A stretch of 64,000 nt of DNA from assembly GCF_030813435.1 (NCBI RefSeq), contig NZ_JAUSUG010000001.1, forward strand, positions 248,001 to 312,000, written 5' to 3'. How positions within the stretch are numbered: position 1 is the first letter of the stretch; every line of letters begins with the position of its first letter. The notes below the pieces were generated by a model, which saw nothing but the letters and a program-made list of their open reading frames with translations, ran no database searches and was not told the origin of the DNA. Positions 51,457 through 61,490 of this stretch are shown one piece after another. Position numbers and translations under genes: made by a program. Source of the DNA: Evansella vedderi. GTDB taxonomy: Bacteria > Bacillota > Bacilli > Bacillales > Salisediminibacteriaceae.

Positions 51457-51490
51457 AATAACCTTCAAATAGGAGAGGGTTATTTTTTTG
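51457..51490 (+). terminator. Intrinsic terminator after Lrp-family gene
   Basis: AATAACC and GGTTATT pair around a 14-base loop and are followed by TTTTTT. The peptidase operon must therefore have its own promoter in 51491-51659, an AT-rich stretch. Confidence 0.8.
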
Positions 51491-51659
51491 TGTAAAATTA
51501 TTAGAATTTTCTCCCCTGTTAGAAAATTCCTCTTGTTTAAATATTCCGCTTTCAGTATAATAAGTTTAATTAATTTATGTTTTTAGTACAAAAATAACAT
51601 TTTTCGTATTTTAAAAGTAAAAATGATTTGTATAATTTATGTTAAAAGGAGTGGATATC

Positions 51660-52742
51660 TTGAAGGAGACCCTACAAGAGCTTACGGAATTGTTTGGACC
51701 GTGTGGGTTTGAGCAAGACGTTGTTCACTATATTGTGAACAGATTAGAAGACCAGGTAGATGAATGGTGGGTGGATGGAGTAGGTAACTTAATTATGAAG
51801 AAAAGCGGTGCGCAACCAGGACCGCGATTAATCGTTTCCGCTCATATGGACGAAGTAGGTTTCATAGTAAAGAAAATCGAAGACAATGGACTGATCCGAT
51901 TTGAAAAATTAGGTGGGCATGATGATCGCATTTTGTTAGCCCAGCAAGTAAAAGTGGGAACAGAAAAAGGCATTGTCAACGGTGTAATTGGAACCTTATC
52001 TGTACATATGATGAAGTTTGAAGATCCAACGAAAGTTCGCAGGCATGCTGAACTGTACATAGATGTAGGTGTCGACAGTAAAGCAGAAGCTGAGCAATTA
52101 GGAATACAAGTTGGAGATCCAATCACTTGGGCTACAGAGCAGAAGGAAATGGCTAAAGATAGGATCATAGGAAAAGGTTTTGACGACAGGGCAGGCTGTG
52201 CCGTCTTACTCAAAGCCATGGAGGAACTTGATTTTAACAAAGTAAACGGAGAAGTTTACGCAGTATTTTCTGTACAAGAAGAAGTTGGTCTTCGTGGGGC
52301 GAAGGTTGTGGTACAACAAATTGACGCAGATGTGGCACTTTCCATCGATACTACCGCCGTCAGTGATACACCAGAAGCGCCGATGGGTCAAACGATGTTT
52401 CTCGGTGCTGGACCTTGTATAAAGGTCATGGACTTTAGCTTCATTGCTAATCCATCAGTTAGAAAAAAACTGGTTGAATGTGCTAAAGAAAGTAACTTGC
52501 CTTATCAAATGGAAGTCTTCCCTGGTATTGGGACAGATTCAGGAGAGCTTCACTTAGGGAAAAAAGGAGTTCCAACAGGAGGAATTTCGATCCCATCCAG
52601 ATATACTCACAGCCCAATTGAATTAATAGATTTAAAAGACTTAATGAACACGAAGGAATTGTTAAAAAGCTTTATTTTAAATATGAGAGATTCAAATGAA
52701 TTCTCATTTTATAAAAAAACAATAAACAAGAGGGGAATGTAA
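51660..52742 (+). CDS. M42-family aminopeptidase
   Basis: The 360-residue cobalt/zinc metallopeptidase has VSAHMDEVGFIVKKI, KGFDDRAGCAVLL, SVQEEVGLRGAKVV and GTDSGELHLGKKGVPTGGIS, the metal-ligand and catalytic-Glu motifs of the M42 (FrvX/glutamyl aminopeptidase) family. Members form tetrahedral dodecamers that clip amino acids from short peptides. TTG 51660 follows AAAGGAG by eight bases. It is followed four bases later by the peptide-binding protein gene, so it likely digests imported peptides. Confidence 0.92.
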   Translation: MKETLQELTELFGPCGFEQDVVHYIVNRLEDQVDEWWVDGVGNLIMKKSGAQPGPRLIVSAHMDEVGFIVKKIEDNGLIRFEKLGGHDDRILLAQQVKVGTEKGIVNGVIGTLSVHMMKFEDPTKVRRHAELYIDVGVDSKAEAEQLGIQVGDPITWATEQKEMAKDRIIGKGFDDRAGCAVLLKAMEELDFNKVNGEVYAVFSVQEEVGLRGAKVVVQQIDADVALSIDTTAVSDTPEAPMGQTMFLGAGPCIKVMDFSFIANPSVRKKLVECAKESNLPYQMEVFPGIGTDSGELHLGKKGVPTGGISIPSRYTHSPIELIDLKDLMNTKELLKSFILNMRDSNEFSFYKKTINKRGM

Positions 52743-52746
52743 CCAA

Positions 52747-54302
52747 ATGAAAAAAGTAAGTAAATTAATGTTTCTTTGTTTAAGTTTAGTTGTTTTCCTT
52801 ATGGCTTGTTCAGGTGGAGATACATCTTCACAAGCCACAGGAGGAGATTCAGGAGAAGGAAGTGGGGAAAAGCAAAGGCTAACGGTTGCGCAAAACTCCG
52901 ATGCAGTTACGTTAGACCCACATAAAACAAATGACTTGGCTTCAGCCAACCCGATGCAGCAAATCTATAATACATTAGTAGATTTAACAGCGGATATGGA
53001 GGTGTTCCTTCCCTTGCAGAGTCTTGGGAGCAGAAAGATGAACTTACTTGGGAGTTTAGCCTTCGTGATGATGTAGTTTTCCATAATGGTGAAGTCTTTA
53101 CAGCTTCAGACGTAAAGTTCACCTTTGACCGCCTATTAGATCCGCAAACGTCAGCTCCAGGTGCATTTATGTTAGCATCTGTGGACGAAGTAACTATAGT
53201 GGACGAGCAGACAGTACAAATTAAGACAAAAGAACAGTTCGCACCTATTTTATATAACCTTACTCACGTAGCGACATCCATTCTTAATGAAAAAGCAGTG
53301 GAAGAAGCTGGAGATCAGTACGGAGTAAATCCTGTTGGGACAGGTCCTTTTAAGTTTGTACAGTGGAATAGAAATTCGCAAATTGTCATGGGAAAATTCG
53401 AAGAGTACTTTGAAGGTCCAGCGGAGATTGACGAAATTGTCTTCCGTGTGATTCCAGAAAGTGCAACGGCAGTAGCGGAATTAAGAACTGGTGGGGTGGA
53501 TCTTGTATTAGATATACCGGCATCGCAAATCAATACATTAGAATCGGCTGATAATGTTCATGTGGATACAGTACCGGGCTTTGAAGTCAAATACTTAAGC
53601 TTTGATCACCGCCAAGAACCATTTAATAATCCACAAGTTCGTAAAGCATTGAACTACGCAATTAATAAAGAAGCCCTTGTAAGTGCCGCTTACAGAGGAA
53701 CAGCAATTCCTGCAACTGGTCCATTAGCACCAGGAATAAATGGAGCGAATGATAGCTTATCAGGATATGAATACGATCCAGAAAAGGCAAAACAACTTCT
53801 TGCAGAAGCAGGATTTGCTGACGGTTTTAAAACAGATCTATATTTAAGTGATGCAGATATTGATGTACAAATCGCAACGATTATACAAGCTGATCTAGCA
53901 AAGATTGGTGTAGAAGTAGATTTACAGGTAACAGAATGGGGAGCTTTCTTAGATATAACAGGTCAAGGTGTACCGATGTTTATCTTAAGTTGGATTACAG
54001 TGACTGGAGATGCGGATAATGGTATGTATGCATTGTTCCATTCCGATAATGCCGGTGGAGCTGGTAATCGAAGCTTCTATTCCAATGAGGATGTTGACCG
54101 TTTATTAGATGCAGGACGAGCGGAAACGGACCATGAACAACGTGTTGCAAACTATCACGAAGCACAAGAAATAATCGTGGAAGATGCACCATGGGCATTT
54201 TTAGCAGTAAGTCAAAACTTAGTAGGAGTTCACGAAAGAGTCCAAGGCTTCGTTAATATGCCAACACAAAATTATAAGCTATACCCAGTATCTGTTCAGT
54301 AA
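52747..54302 (+). pseudogene. Peptide ABC transporter substrate-binding lipoprotein, frameshifted
   Basis: The first part (52747-53008) encodes a lipoprotein signal (LMACSGGD) and RLTVAQNSDAVTLDPHKTND. Near 53007 the frame is lost; the +1 frame then continues ESWEQKDELTWEFSLRDDVV and runs to 54302 as a standard DppA/OppA domain. Restoring one C in TTCCTTCCC near 53007 would rejoin the frames and give VFPSLAESWEQ, the family consensus. It is either a one-base mutation or a sequencing error. All other genes of the transporter are intact. Confidence 0.88.
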
Positions 54303-54329
54303 ATCCTCCATGTAAATGGAATTATCACC

Positions 54330-54490
54330 ATGGACTATGAAAATTTGATTCATCTCATTGTGAGTGAGCGTAAACCTACGACACTCCTGTGGGAGAAGGG
54401 TTTAGCCGAGACCCCTCAGAGGGAAGCTCGAGGAGGCTTGGCAGATTTCCCGCGGAAAGGGAGTAGGTTGTAGCGATCGAACAACCTTGT
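54330..54490. repeat. Bacillaceae intergenic repeat (inverted class)
   Basis: CTCCTGTGGGAGAAGGGTTTA, then GAGACCCCTCAGAGGGAAG, AGGAGGCTTGGCAG and CCCGCGGAAAGGGAGTAG are the reverse-orientation form of the element at 39838-40010. It lies between binding-protein and permease genes, with no coding content. Confidence 0.75.
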
Positions 54491-54572
54491 TTGTCACGGT
54501 AGATACTTTCCTATAAGTTAAAGGAATAATTCCCCTTACCTTATAGAGTACTTAAAAAATGAAAAAAAGTAT

Positions 54573-54655
54573 TTAGCTCCAGCGCCTATTGCAAAGGGTG
54601 CTGAAAAAGGAAAAAACGCCCTTTTTCAGTGCTATTTTAGGCGCTGTGCTTTCTT
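54573..54655. repeat. Dispersed intergenic repeat, copy 4 (shortened)
   Basis: It begins AGCTCCAGCGCCT and ends TTAGGCGCTGTGCTTTC, the ends of the 6951-7080 family, with the core replaced by an inverted repeat AGGGTGCTGAAAAAGG.../CCCTTTTTCAGTGCT. It lies just before the oppB ribosome site. Confidence 0.65.
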
Positions 54656-54674
54656 ATAGTAGAGGAGGGGTTTC

Positions 54675-55601
54675 ATGTTTCGGTTTGTGATGAAAAGATT
54701 ATTGATGCTAATCCCTGTTCTCATCGGTGTTTCGCTCATTGTTTTTACATTAATGCAATTGACTCCAGGGGATCCGGCACAAATTATGCTAGGACCGCAA
54801 GCATCCCAGGAAGATATTGAAAACATGAGGGAACAAATGGGATTAAATGAACCTATTTATGTCCAATACTTCAAGTTTTTATTTGGAATTGTCACACTAG
54901 ATTTTGGTAGATCCATCCAAGATGGACAAGCTGTAATTACGAAAATTTTTGAGCATCTGCCCGCCACGCTTAAATTAACGTTTGCGGCCATGGTAGTGGC
55001 CATTGCCATCGGTGTACCAGTTGGAATTATCTCTGCAACAAGACAGTATTCCTTTTTCGATCATACTTCCACGATCGGTGCCTTAGTTGGTTTTTCCATG
55101 CCGAACTACTGGCTGAGTTTGATGTTGATTATTATTTTTGCAGTTAATTTAAACTGGTTACCTGTATCGGGGTACGGGGGGATGGTTTTTTTAATCCTGC
55201 CAGCCATTGCCTTAGGTACTCAGACGGCTGCGGTCATTATGAGAATGACAAGGTCCAGTATGCTTGAGGTTTTAAGAAGCGATTATATTCGTACCGCAAG
55301 GGCTAAGGGCCTCACGGAAAGGGCAGTTATTTATGTTCATGCTCTAAAAAATGCACTCATCCCGATTATTACCGTTGTAGGACTTCAAGTGGGCGTTTTA
55401 CTAGAGGGGGCCATATTAACGGAAGCGGTATTCTCTTGGCCAGGAATTGGCAGGTTTATGGTCGATGCCATCAGGGCAAAGGATTTTCCTGTTGTTCAAG
55501 GTAGTGTATTGTTTATCGCCTTTCTATTTGTAATGGTAAATCTATTAGTAGATGTGTTGTATGCGTATATCGATCCTCGCATTAAAGCGCAATACAAGTA
55601 A
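54675..55601 (+). CDS. Oligopeptide ABC transporter permease (OppB/DppB)
   Basis: The 308-residue protein starts FVMKRLLMLIPVLIGVSLIV and has the conserved LTPGDPA, six helices and the EAA-like loop DYIRTARAKGLTERAVIYVH. It is the first membrane subunit of a dipeptide/oligopeptide importer. AGGAGGGG precedes ATG 54675. The other permease starts 11 bases after it. Confidence 0.94.
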   Translation: MFRFVMKRLLMLIPVLIGVSLIVFTLMQLTPGDPAQIMLGPQASQEDIENMREQMGLNEPIYVQYFKFLFGIVTLDFGRSIQDGQAVITKIFEHLPATLKLTFAAMVVAIAIGVPVGIISATRQYSFFDHTSTIGALVGFSMPNYWLSLMLIIIFAVNLNWLPVSGYGGMVFLILPAIALGTQTAAVIMRMTRSSMLEVLRSDYIRTARAKGLTERAVIYVHALKNALIPIITVVGLQVGVLLEGAILTEAVFSWPGIGRFMVDAIRAKDFPVVQGSVLFIAFLFVMVNLLVDVLYAYIDPRIKAQYK

Positions 55602-55612
55602 GGGGGGAGACC

Positions 55613-56518
55613 ATGAGTACGAATACGCAAGTAAGTAATGAACTTCCATTACCAGCAGCGAAACCTCGTATTAAAAAAAAGAATCCGTATATCGATATAT
55701 GGTACCGATTGTTAAAAAACAAACTAGCCGTGGTTTCCTTAGGAGTATTAGTTTTGTTAGTTTTAACCGCATTGCTAGCGGATGTCATTGCACCTTATCC
55801 AGCAAACGAACAAAATTTAACTAATATATTACAAGCACCAAATGCGCTGCATTGGCTAGGGACAGATGCCTATGGCCGCGATATTTTAAGCCGTATTATT
55901 TATGGGTCCAGAATATCTTTACAAGTGGGATTTGTGGCTGTAACCTTTTCCGTTACTTTAGGGGGAATTATCGGAGCGATCGCAGGTTTCTATGGCGGAA
56001 GTACAGATAATATTTTAATGAGATTCATGGATATTTTATTAGCGATTCCAGGGATTTTATTAGCCATCGCAATTGTAAACGTATTAGGACCAGGACTTGT
56101 GAATGTAATGATAGCCGTAGGGATTGCAAGCTTACCTACGTATGCACGGATCGTCAGGGCATCAGTCCTTTCCATACGGGATCAGGAATTTGTGGAAGCA
56201 TCCCGAGCGATTGGAGAAAGTAACTTCTCGATTATTCGGAGAAATGTACTGCCCAATTGTTTAGCACCAATTATTGTACAGGCAACCTTAGGGGTAGCTT
56301 GGGCCATTCTGTCCGCTGCAGGATTAAGTTTTATCGGATTGGGTCTTCAACCTCCTACACCGGAATGGGGAGCAATGTTGAGTGAAGGAAGACAATATAT
56401 ATATGAAGCCTATTGGGTAACGACCTTCCCAGGTATCGCCATAGCTCTCGTTGTATTGGCACTAAATATTTTTGGAGATGGATTGCGAGATGCAATGGAT
56501 CCACGTCTGAAACAGTAA
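55613..56518 (+). CDS. Oligopeptide ABC transporter permease (OppC/DppC)
   Basis: The 301-residue second permease has an N-terminal OppC domain, HWLGTDAYGRDILSRIIYGS and the EAA-loop FVEASRAIGESNFSIIRRNV, with six membrane segments. GGGGGGAG lies before ATG 55613. It pairs with OppB to form the channel. Confidence 0.94.
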   Translation: MSTNTQVSNELPLPAAKPRIKKKNPYIDIWYRLLKNKLAVVSLGVLVLLVLTALLADVIAPYPANEQNLTNILQAPNALHWLGTDAYGRDILSRIIYGSRISLQVGFVAVTFSVTLGGIIGAIAGFYGGSTDNILMRFMDILLAIPGILLAIAIVNVLGPGLVNVMIAVGIASLPTYARIVRASVLSIRDQEFVEASRAIGESNFSIIRRNVLPNCLAPIIVQATLGVAWAILSAAGLSFIGLGLQPPTPEWGAMLSEGRQYIYEAYWVTTFPGIAIALVVLALNIFGDGLRDAMDPRLKQ

Positions 56519-56532
56519 GGAGGCAGCTGTTC

Positions 56533-57543
56533 ATGAAAGAAGTATTAATAGAAGTAAAGGACTTAAGTGTTCAATACACTTCTGAAGGGAAAGAAATAAA
56601 AGCAGTAAACAATATAAGCTTTCAAGTGAACAAAGGAGAAACGTTAGGAATTGTCGGAGAAACTGGTGCGGGGAAGACGACAACTGCGTTAGCGATCATG
56701 CGTTTAATACAAACTCCCCCTGGCAAAATTCGAAACGGCAGTGTCCAATTTGACGGAAAAGACCTCCTTCAAGAGAAAGAATCGGTCCTTCGCAAAGTGA
56801 GAGGGAATAAAATATCGATGATTTTCCAAGATCCGATGACGTCCTTAAACCCTGTTTATACGGTGGGGGATCAAATTGCAGAGGTTATTTGGCTCCATGA
56901 AAAGGTGTCCAAAACAGAGGCTAGAAAAAAGGCCGGCAGTATTCTAGAACTAGTTGGAATACCGGCTGAAAGGGGCAGTGAATACCCCCATGAATTTTCT
57001 GGGGGTATGAAACAACGGGTGGGAATCGCCATCGCCCTAGCCTGCAATCCCCAATTACTGATTGCAGACGAACCGACGACAGCATTAGATGTAACCATCC
57101 AAGCCCAAGTATTAAGATTAATGACAAACTTAAAAGAGAAGCTAAATACGTCCATGATCCTGATCACTCACGACCTAGGAGTCGTATCGGAAGTGTGTGA
57201 TAAGGTGGCGATTATGTACGCTGGTGAAATCGTGGAATACGGAACGCTTGAAGAGATCTTCCGCAATCCGAGCCACCCCTATACGCAAGGTCTATTTAAT
57301 TCGATACCGAATATGAATAAAAAAGTCAGACGATTGACACCAATTGTTGGCTTAATGCCAGATCCAACGGAAATACCATCGGGATGTTCCTTTCATCCAC
57401 GGTGTCCAAAAGCGATGAAAGAATGTAAATCTATGAAACCAGGAAACATTCAACTTAATGGGGAGCATAAGGTTTCCTGCCATTTATTTGATGAAACCGT
57501 AGTAAGAGGGAGGGTAGAAACAAATGAGCCAAGCACTCCTTGA
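56533..57543 (+). CDS. Oligopeptide ABC transporter ATPase (OppD/DppD)
   Basis: The 336-residue ATPase has Walker A GETGAGKTTT, signature FSGGMKQRVGIAIAL, Walker B LLIADEPTTALD and a C-terminal oligo-HPY segment with CSFHPRCPKAMKEC whose cysteines can hold an iron-sulfur cluster. ATG 56533 follows AAGGAGG. Its end overlaps the second ATPase gene by 20 bases. Confidence 0.94.
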   Translation: MKEVLIEVKDLSVQYTSEGKEIKAVNNISFQVNKGETLGIVGETGAGKTTTALAIMRLIQTPPGKIRNGSVQFDGKDLLQEKESVLRKVRGNKISMIFQDPMTSLNPVYTVGDQIAEVIWLHEKVSKTEARKKAGSILELVGIPAERGSEYPHEFSGGMKQRVGIAIALACNPQLLIADEPTTALDVTIQAQVLRLMTNLKEKLNTSMILITHDLGVVSEVCDKVAIMYAGEIVEYGTLEEIFRNPSHPYTQGLFNSIPNMNKKVRRLTPIVGLMPDPTEIPSGCSFHPRCPKAMKECKSMKPGNIQLNGEHKVSCHLFDETVVRGRVETNEPSTP

Positions 57544-58468
57544 GGTCAATAATTTAGTCAAACATTTTACAACAGGAACTCAAACAGTAAAGGCCGTGGA
57601 TGGGATAAGTCTATCGATCAATCAAAGTGAAACGCTGGGACTCGTAGGGGAAAGCGGCTGTGGAAAGTCAACCACAGGAAGACTGACTCTCCGCTTAATT
57701 GAATCTACCTCAGGTGAGATTAATTTCGAAGGTCAGAACATCAACGACTTCAATAAAAGGAACATGAAAAAAATGCGTAAGGAGATGCAAATGATTTTTC
57801 AGGATCCTTATGCCTCCCTTGATCCAAGACAAACGATTGGGGAAACGATCATGAGACCGTTGATGGTTCATCAAATCGGTAAGAAAAAGGATCGATATAA
57901 CCAAGTATTAGAGCTTATGGAGAAGGTAGGCCTGGATCCCCGCTGGGTAAACCGGTTTCCCCATGAACTGGATGGGGGCAGGCGTCAACGGGTGGGAATT
58001 GCACGGGCGTTGGCAGTAAATCCGAAATACATTGTCTGTGATGAACCAGTCTCTGCTCTCGATGTGTCCATTCAAGCTCAAGTGTTAAATTTAATGCAGG
58101 ATATCCAAGAAGAATTTAATTTGACATACTTATTTATTTCTCACGATTTAAGTGTTGTGAAACACGTGAGCGACCGTATTGCCGTTATGTATTTAGGAAA
58201 AATTGTCGAGCTGGCGGAAGCAGAGGAACTTTTTCACAACACCCAGCATCCTTATACGAAGGCGCTCCTCTCTGCGGTACCAGTACCAACCTTAGAGGAA
58301 AAACCCCATAAAATTGTTTTAGAAGGGGATGTCCCGAGTCCGAAAAACCCACCTTCCGGCTGCCGCTTCCATACGAGGTGCCCGTTTGCAGAGGCACGCT
58401 GTAAAGTGGAAGAGCCTGAGTTGAGGGAAGTAGGGTCCGAGCATTTCGTTGCTTGTCATTTAGTTTAA
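57524..58468 (+). CDS. Oligopeptide ABC transporter ATPase (OppF/DppF)
   Basis: The 314-residue ATPase has Walker A GESGCGKSTT, Walker B YIVCDEPVSALD and oligo-HPY with CRFHTRCPFAEARC. The signature reads ELDGGRRQRVGIARAL instead of LSGGQ; this variant is known in a DppF subgroup, so the protein is probably active. It completes the importer, whose ligand may be peptides cut by the M42 enzyme. Confidence 0.93.
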   Translation: MSQALLEVNNLVKHFTTGTQTVKAVDGISLSINQSETLGLVGESGCGKSTTGRLTLRLIESTSGEINFEGQNINDFNKRNMKKMRKEMQMIFQDPYASLDPRQTIGETIMRPLMVHQIGKKKDRYNQVLELMEKVGLDPRWVNRFPHELDGGRRQRVGIARALAVNPKYIVCDEPVSALDVSIQAQVLNLMQDIQEEFNLTYLFISHDLSVVKHVSDRIAVMYLGKIVELAEAEELFHNTQHPYTKALLSAVPVPTLEEKPHKIVLEGDVPSPKNPPSGCRFHTRCPFAEARCKVEEPELREVGSEHFVACHLV

Positions 58469-58495
58469 TCATTAACTTAACGAGGAGTTGTTACG

Positions 58496-59392
58496 ATGAA
58501 ACGATCAGATATAACGGAAGATAATCTTGTGGCTACCTATTCCATTGTCGCCTGTGATCCTGAAACAGGCGAATTAGGTATTGCCGTTCAGTCAAAGTTT
58601 TTGGCTGTAGGTGCAGTTGTCCCATGGGCAAAGGCAAATGTCGGGGCAATTGCCACGCAGTCATGGGCAAATACTAGCTTTGGACCAAGGGGATTACAGC
58701 TGCTAGAGGAAGGCTATGAGCCTGAAAAGGTAGTGGAAATGCTATTAGAAAATGATGAAGGTAGAGAGTTACGCCAATTTGCAGTCATGGATGCCAAGGG
58801 CCGTGTTGCTGCCTTTACAGGGAAGGAATGTTTTGACTGGGCTGGTCATCAATATGGGCAAAATTGCTCTGCCCAAGGAAATATTCTCGTAAGTGAAGCG
58901 ACGGTTCAAGCGTTAGTAGAAACCTTTGAATCTGCCGAGGGGACCCTAGCGGAGCGGTTGTTAGCCGCCCTTGATACAGGGGAAAACGCAGGTGGAGATT
59001 CCCGAGGAAGACAATCTGCCGCCCTTTATGTGGTAAAGGAAAACGGCGGCTATGGAGGGTATAATGATCGACAATTTGACTTAAGGGTGGACGACCATCC
59101 AGAGCCGATTGAGGAACTAAAAAGGCTTTACGACTTACATATGCTGTATTTCTCCAAAACCGATGCCTCCGCACTGGTAGATATCGAAGGACAAATCATC
59201 GTTGAAGTCGAAGAAGCCTTGCAGAAGTTAGGTTTCCTCGAAACGACAGATAGCCCAGTAGCATTGAAGGAAGCATTAAAAACCTTCCACCTGCAAGAAA
59301 ACTTCGATGATAAGTACCGAGAAGATAATAAAATAGATATTGCGGTATTGCGATTTATGAGAGGGAAAGCAGCCAAGAAGGTTAGTGTATAA
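58496..59392 (+). CDS. DUF1028 family protein (Ntn-hydrolase-like)
   Basis: The 298-residue protein has YSIVACDPETGELGIAVQSK, AVVPWAKANVGAIATQSWAN, AGHQYGQNCSAQGNILVSE and AGGDSRGRQSAALYVV, a clear DUF1028 match with an N-terminal-nucleophile-like fold. Family members often sit beside peptide transporters or peptidases, as here, 27 bases after oppF, suggesting an amidohydrolase role. A C-terminal extension of about 80 residues carries a peptidoglycan-binding-like helical segment. Function is not established. Confidence 0.87.
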   Translation: MKRSDITEDNLVATYSIVACDPETGELGIAVQSKFLAVGAVVPWAKANVGAIATQSWANTSFGPRGLQLLEEGYEPEKVVEMLLENDEGRELRQFAVMDAKGRVAAFTGKECFDWAGHQYGQNCSAQGNILVSEATVQALVETFESAEGTLAERLLAALDTGENAGGDSRGRQSAALYVVKENGGYGGYNDRQFDLRVDDHPEPIEELKRLYDLHMLYFSKTDASALVDIEGQIIVEVEEALQKLGFLETTDSPVALKEALKTFHLQENFDDKYREDNKIDIAVLRFMRGKAAKKVSV

Positions 59393-59402
59393 AAAATACA
59401 AA

Positions 59403-59437
59403 AAAAATCAACCAATGAAAATTGGTTGATTTTTTTC
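59403..59437 (+). terminator. Intrinsic terminator after DUF1028 gene
   Basis: AAATCAACCAAT-GAAA-ATTGGTTGATTT is a perfect stem followed by TTTTT. It ends the peptide-transport operon. Confidence 0.9.
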
Positions 59438-59560
59438 ATTGTGATAAGTAGTACTATAAGTATTTCAATAATTACATTTTCTATCTATAGGAATTATGTT
59501 TAGGTGGATAAATGGATAACATTGCAAATTAATTAACTTGTTTTCTATACACCTTTGGCC

Positions 59561-59703
59561 TCATTCCCGTTTTATTAATTCTGAGTGTAATAGAATTTCT
59601 TGTAATGGTCCATCTGGATTTTCCGTTCTCCAAAATAACTGTTCAACAGCCCTTGTACCATATAGTAGTAGTTCATCGATTTTCAGTTGATGAATTAAAA
59701 CAA
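59561..59703 (-). pseudogene. LacI-family regulator C-terminal remnant
   Basis: On the minus strand about 45 codons ending at TGA 59561-59563 read LLLYGTRAVEQLFWR, ENPDGPLQEILLHSELIKRE, the C-terminal end of the sugar-binding domain of LacI-type repressors. A stop lies just upstream in frame and no DNA-binding part remains. The rest of the 443-base gap is AT-rich and empty apart from the terminator at 59403. Confidence 0.72.
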
Positions 59704-59835
59704 TTCGTCAAAATGTTGGGTGATTATTTTTACAGATCGTCTAATGACTGACATTTGAATATTAATTATAATGTGAATATTAATATAAATATCTTAAAAT
59801 AAGGGTTGCTTTAGACTATAGAAGGAGGGCGTAAT

Positions 59836-61299
59836 ATGACGACAACAAAGGAAGCGGAAAAACTAAAGAATTTTATAGGTGGAGAGTGGTTAGAATCTAG
59901 CAGTGAAAGATTTGAAAGCGTTCCTAATCCGGCCACGGGAGAAGCTCTTGCTCTCGTTCCTATTTCAAATAAAGATGATGTGGATCGGGCGGTACAGGTA
60001 GCCTCTAAAGCATTTAAGTCTTGGAAGAAAACCCCTGTACCCAAACGGGCTCGTATATTGTTTAAATATCATCAACTTTTGATGGATAACTATGAAGAAC
60101 TTGCGAGTCTAATAACCAAAGAAAACGGCAAAAGCTATGAAGATGCATACGGTGAGGTGCAACGTGGAATTGAGTGTGTGGAGTTTGCAGCTGGAGCACC
60201 TAGTTTAATGATGGGATCTGTTTTACCGGATATTGCATCGGATATTGAATCGGGTATGTATCGTTATCCAGTTGGTGTAATTGGTGGCATCACTCCTTTT
60301 AACTTTCCGATGATGGTACCTTGCTGGATGTTCCCTCTTGCTATCGCTTGTGGAAATACATTTGTTATGAAGCCTTCTGAGCGGACTCCTTTATTGGCAC
60401 AACGTTTAGTTGAGTTGTTTGAAGAAGCAGGATTGCCAAAAGGGGTTTTAAACATTGTTCATGGTGCTCATGATGTTGTTGATGGTTTATTAGAACACCC
60501 AAAGGTGAATGCCATTTCTTTCGTAGGTTCACAGCCGGTAGCTAAGCATGTGTATCAAAAAGCTGCAGAGCATGGAAAACGAGTACAAGCTCTAGCTGGA
60601 GCAAAGAATCATTCGATCGTTCTTGGGGATGCAGATTTAGATAAGACCGTTAAAGGTATTATTGGTGCTGCATTTGGAAGTGCAGGGCAACGTTGCATGG
60701 CTGCTTCGGTAGTTGTTGTTACGGAAGATATTGCTGATAGACTGGTAGAGCGACTAGTAGAAGCTTCTGATAACTTGAAAATAGGAAACGGACTAGATCC
60801 AGAGGTAGATTTAGGTCCAGTTATACGTGATACACATTTAGAAAAAGTACGTAATTACATTGAAATAGGTGAAAAAGAAGGGGCAAAACTGATTCGAGAT
60901 GGTCGTCCAGATGGTTATAAGCAAGGAAAAGGTTATTTTCTCGGGGCAACACTCTTTGACTATGTTAACTGTGATATGACGATCTGGAAAGAAGAAATTT
61001 TCGCCCCAGTGTTAAGTATTGTTCGTGTAAAAGATTTAGATGAAGCAATTGAACTGACAAATCGCTCTGATTTTGGGAATGGAGCAGTTCTATATACTTC
61101 CGGTGGTAAGGCAGTTCGTCAGTTTAGAGAAGATATCGAGGTTGGAATGCTTGGGGTAAATGTTAATGTTCCAGCACCAATGGCATTCTTCCCGTTCTCG
61201 GGGTGGAAGAATTCCTTTTATGGGGACCTCCATGCAAATGGAAAGGATGGAGTAGAGTTTTATACTCGTAAAAAAATGATCACGTCCCGCTGGTTCTAA
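59836..61299 (+). CDS. mmsA: CoA-acylating (methyl)malonate-semialdehyde dehydrogenase
   Basis: The 487-residue NAD-dependent aldehyde dehydrogenase has the MmsA/IolA pattern: [11 protein letters not shown] start, [33 protein letters not shown] and the catalytic cysteine in [11 protein letters not shown]. It converts malonate or methylmalonate semialdehyde plus CoA to acetyl- or propionyl-CoA and CO2. Inositol or valine genes are absent; the class III aminotransferase beyond the next regulator suggests malonate semialdehyde from beta-alanine. GGAGGG precedes ATG 59836. Confidence 0.92.
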   Translation: MTTTKEAEKLKNFIGGEWLESSSERFESVPNPATGEALALVPISNKDDVDRAVQVASKAFKSWKKTPVPKRARILFKYHQLLMDNYEELASLITKENGKSYEDAYGEVQRGIECVEFAAGAPSLMMGSVLPDIASDIESGMYRYPVGVIGGITPFNFPMMVPCWMFPLAIACGNTFVMKPSERTPLLAQRLVELFEEAGLPKGVLNIVHGAHDVVDGLLEHPKVNAISFVGSQPVAKHVYQKAAEHGKRVQALAGAKNHSIVLGDADLDKTVKGIIGAAFGSAGQRCMAASVVVVTEDIADRLVERLVEASDNLKIGNGLDPEVDLGPVIRDTHLEKVRNYIEIGEKEGAKLIRDGRPDGYKQGKGYFLGATLFDYVNCDMTIWKEEIFAPVLSIVRVKDLDEAIELTNRSDFGNGAVLYTSGGKAVRQFREDIEVGMLGVNVNVPAPMAFFPFSGWKNSFYGDLHANGKDGVEFYTRKKMITSRWF

Positions 61300-61490
61300 T
61301 AACTATGTTAATTATTTGTAAAAATGAGTCAATGAGATTGATTACTGGAAAGGATTTAATAAATGTCTTCTTCTATATAACGATTACCACTATTCTATTA
61401 TAATTTGATCTAAGAAAGTTTATTTGCTAAATAATAATTCCCCAAGTGATTAGTATGTTACTTGGGGAATTTTTCATTGTTATACAAGGA

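Noticed and set aside
57524-58468. Inactive ATPase because the signature is LDGGR and not LSGGQ
   Set aside because: This variant is a recognised form in a DppF subgroup and all other motifs are intact.
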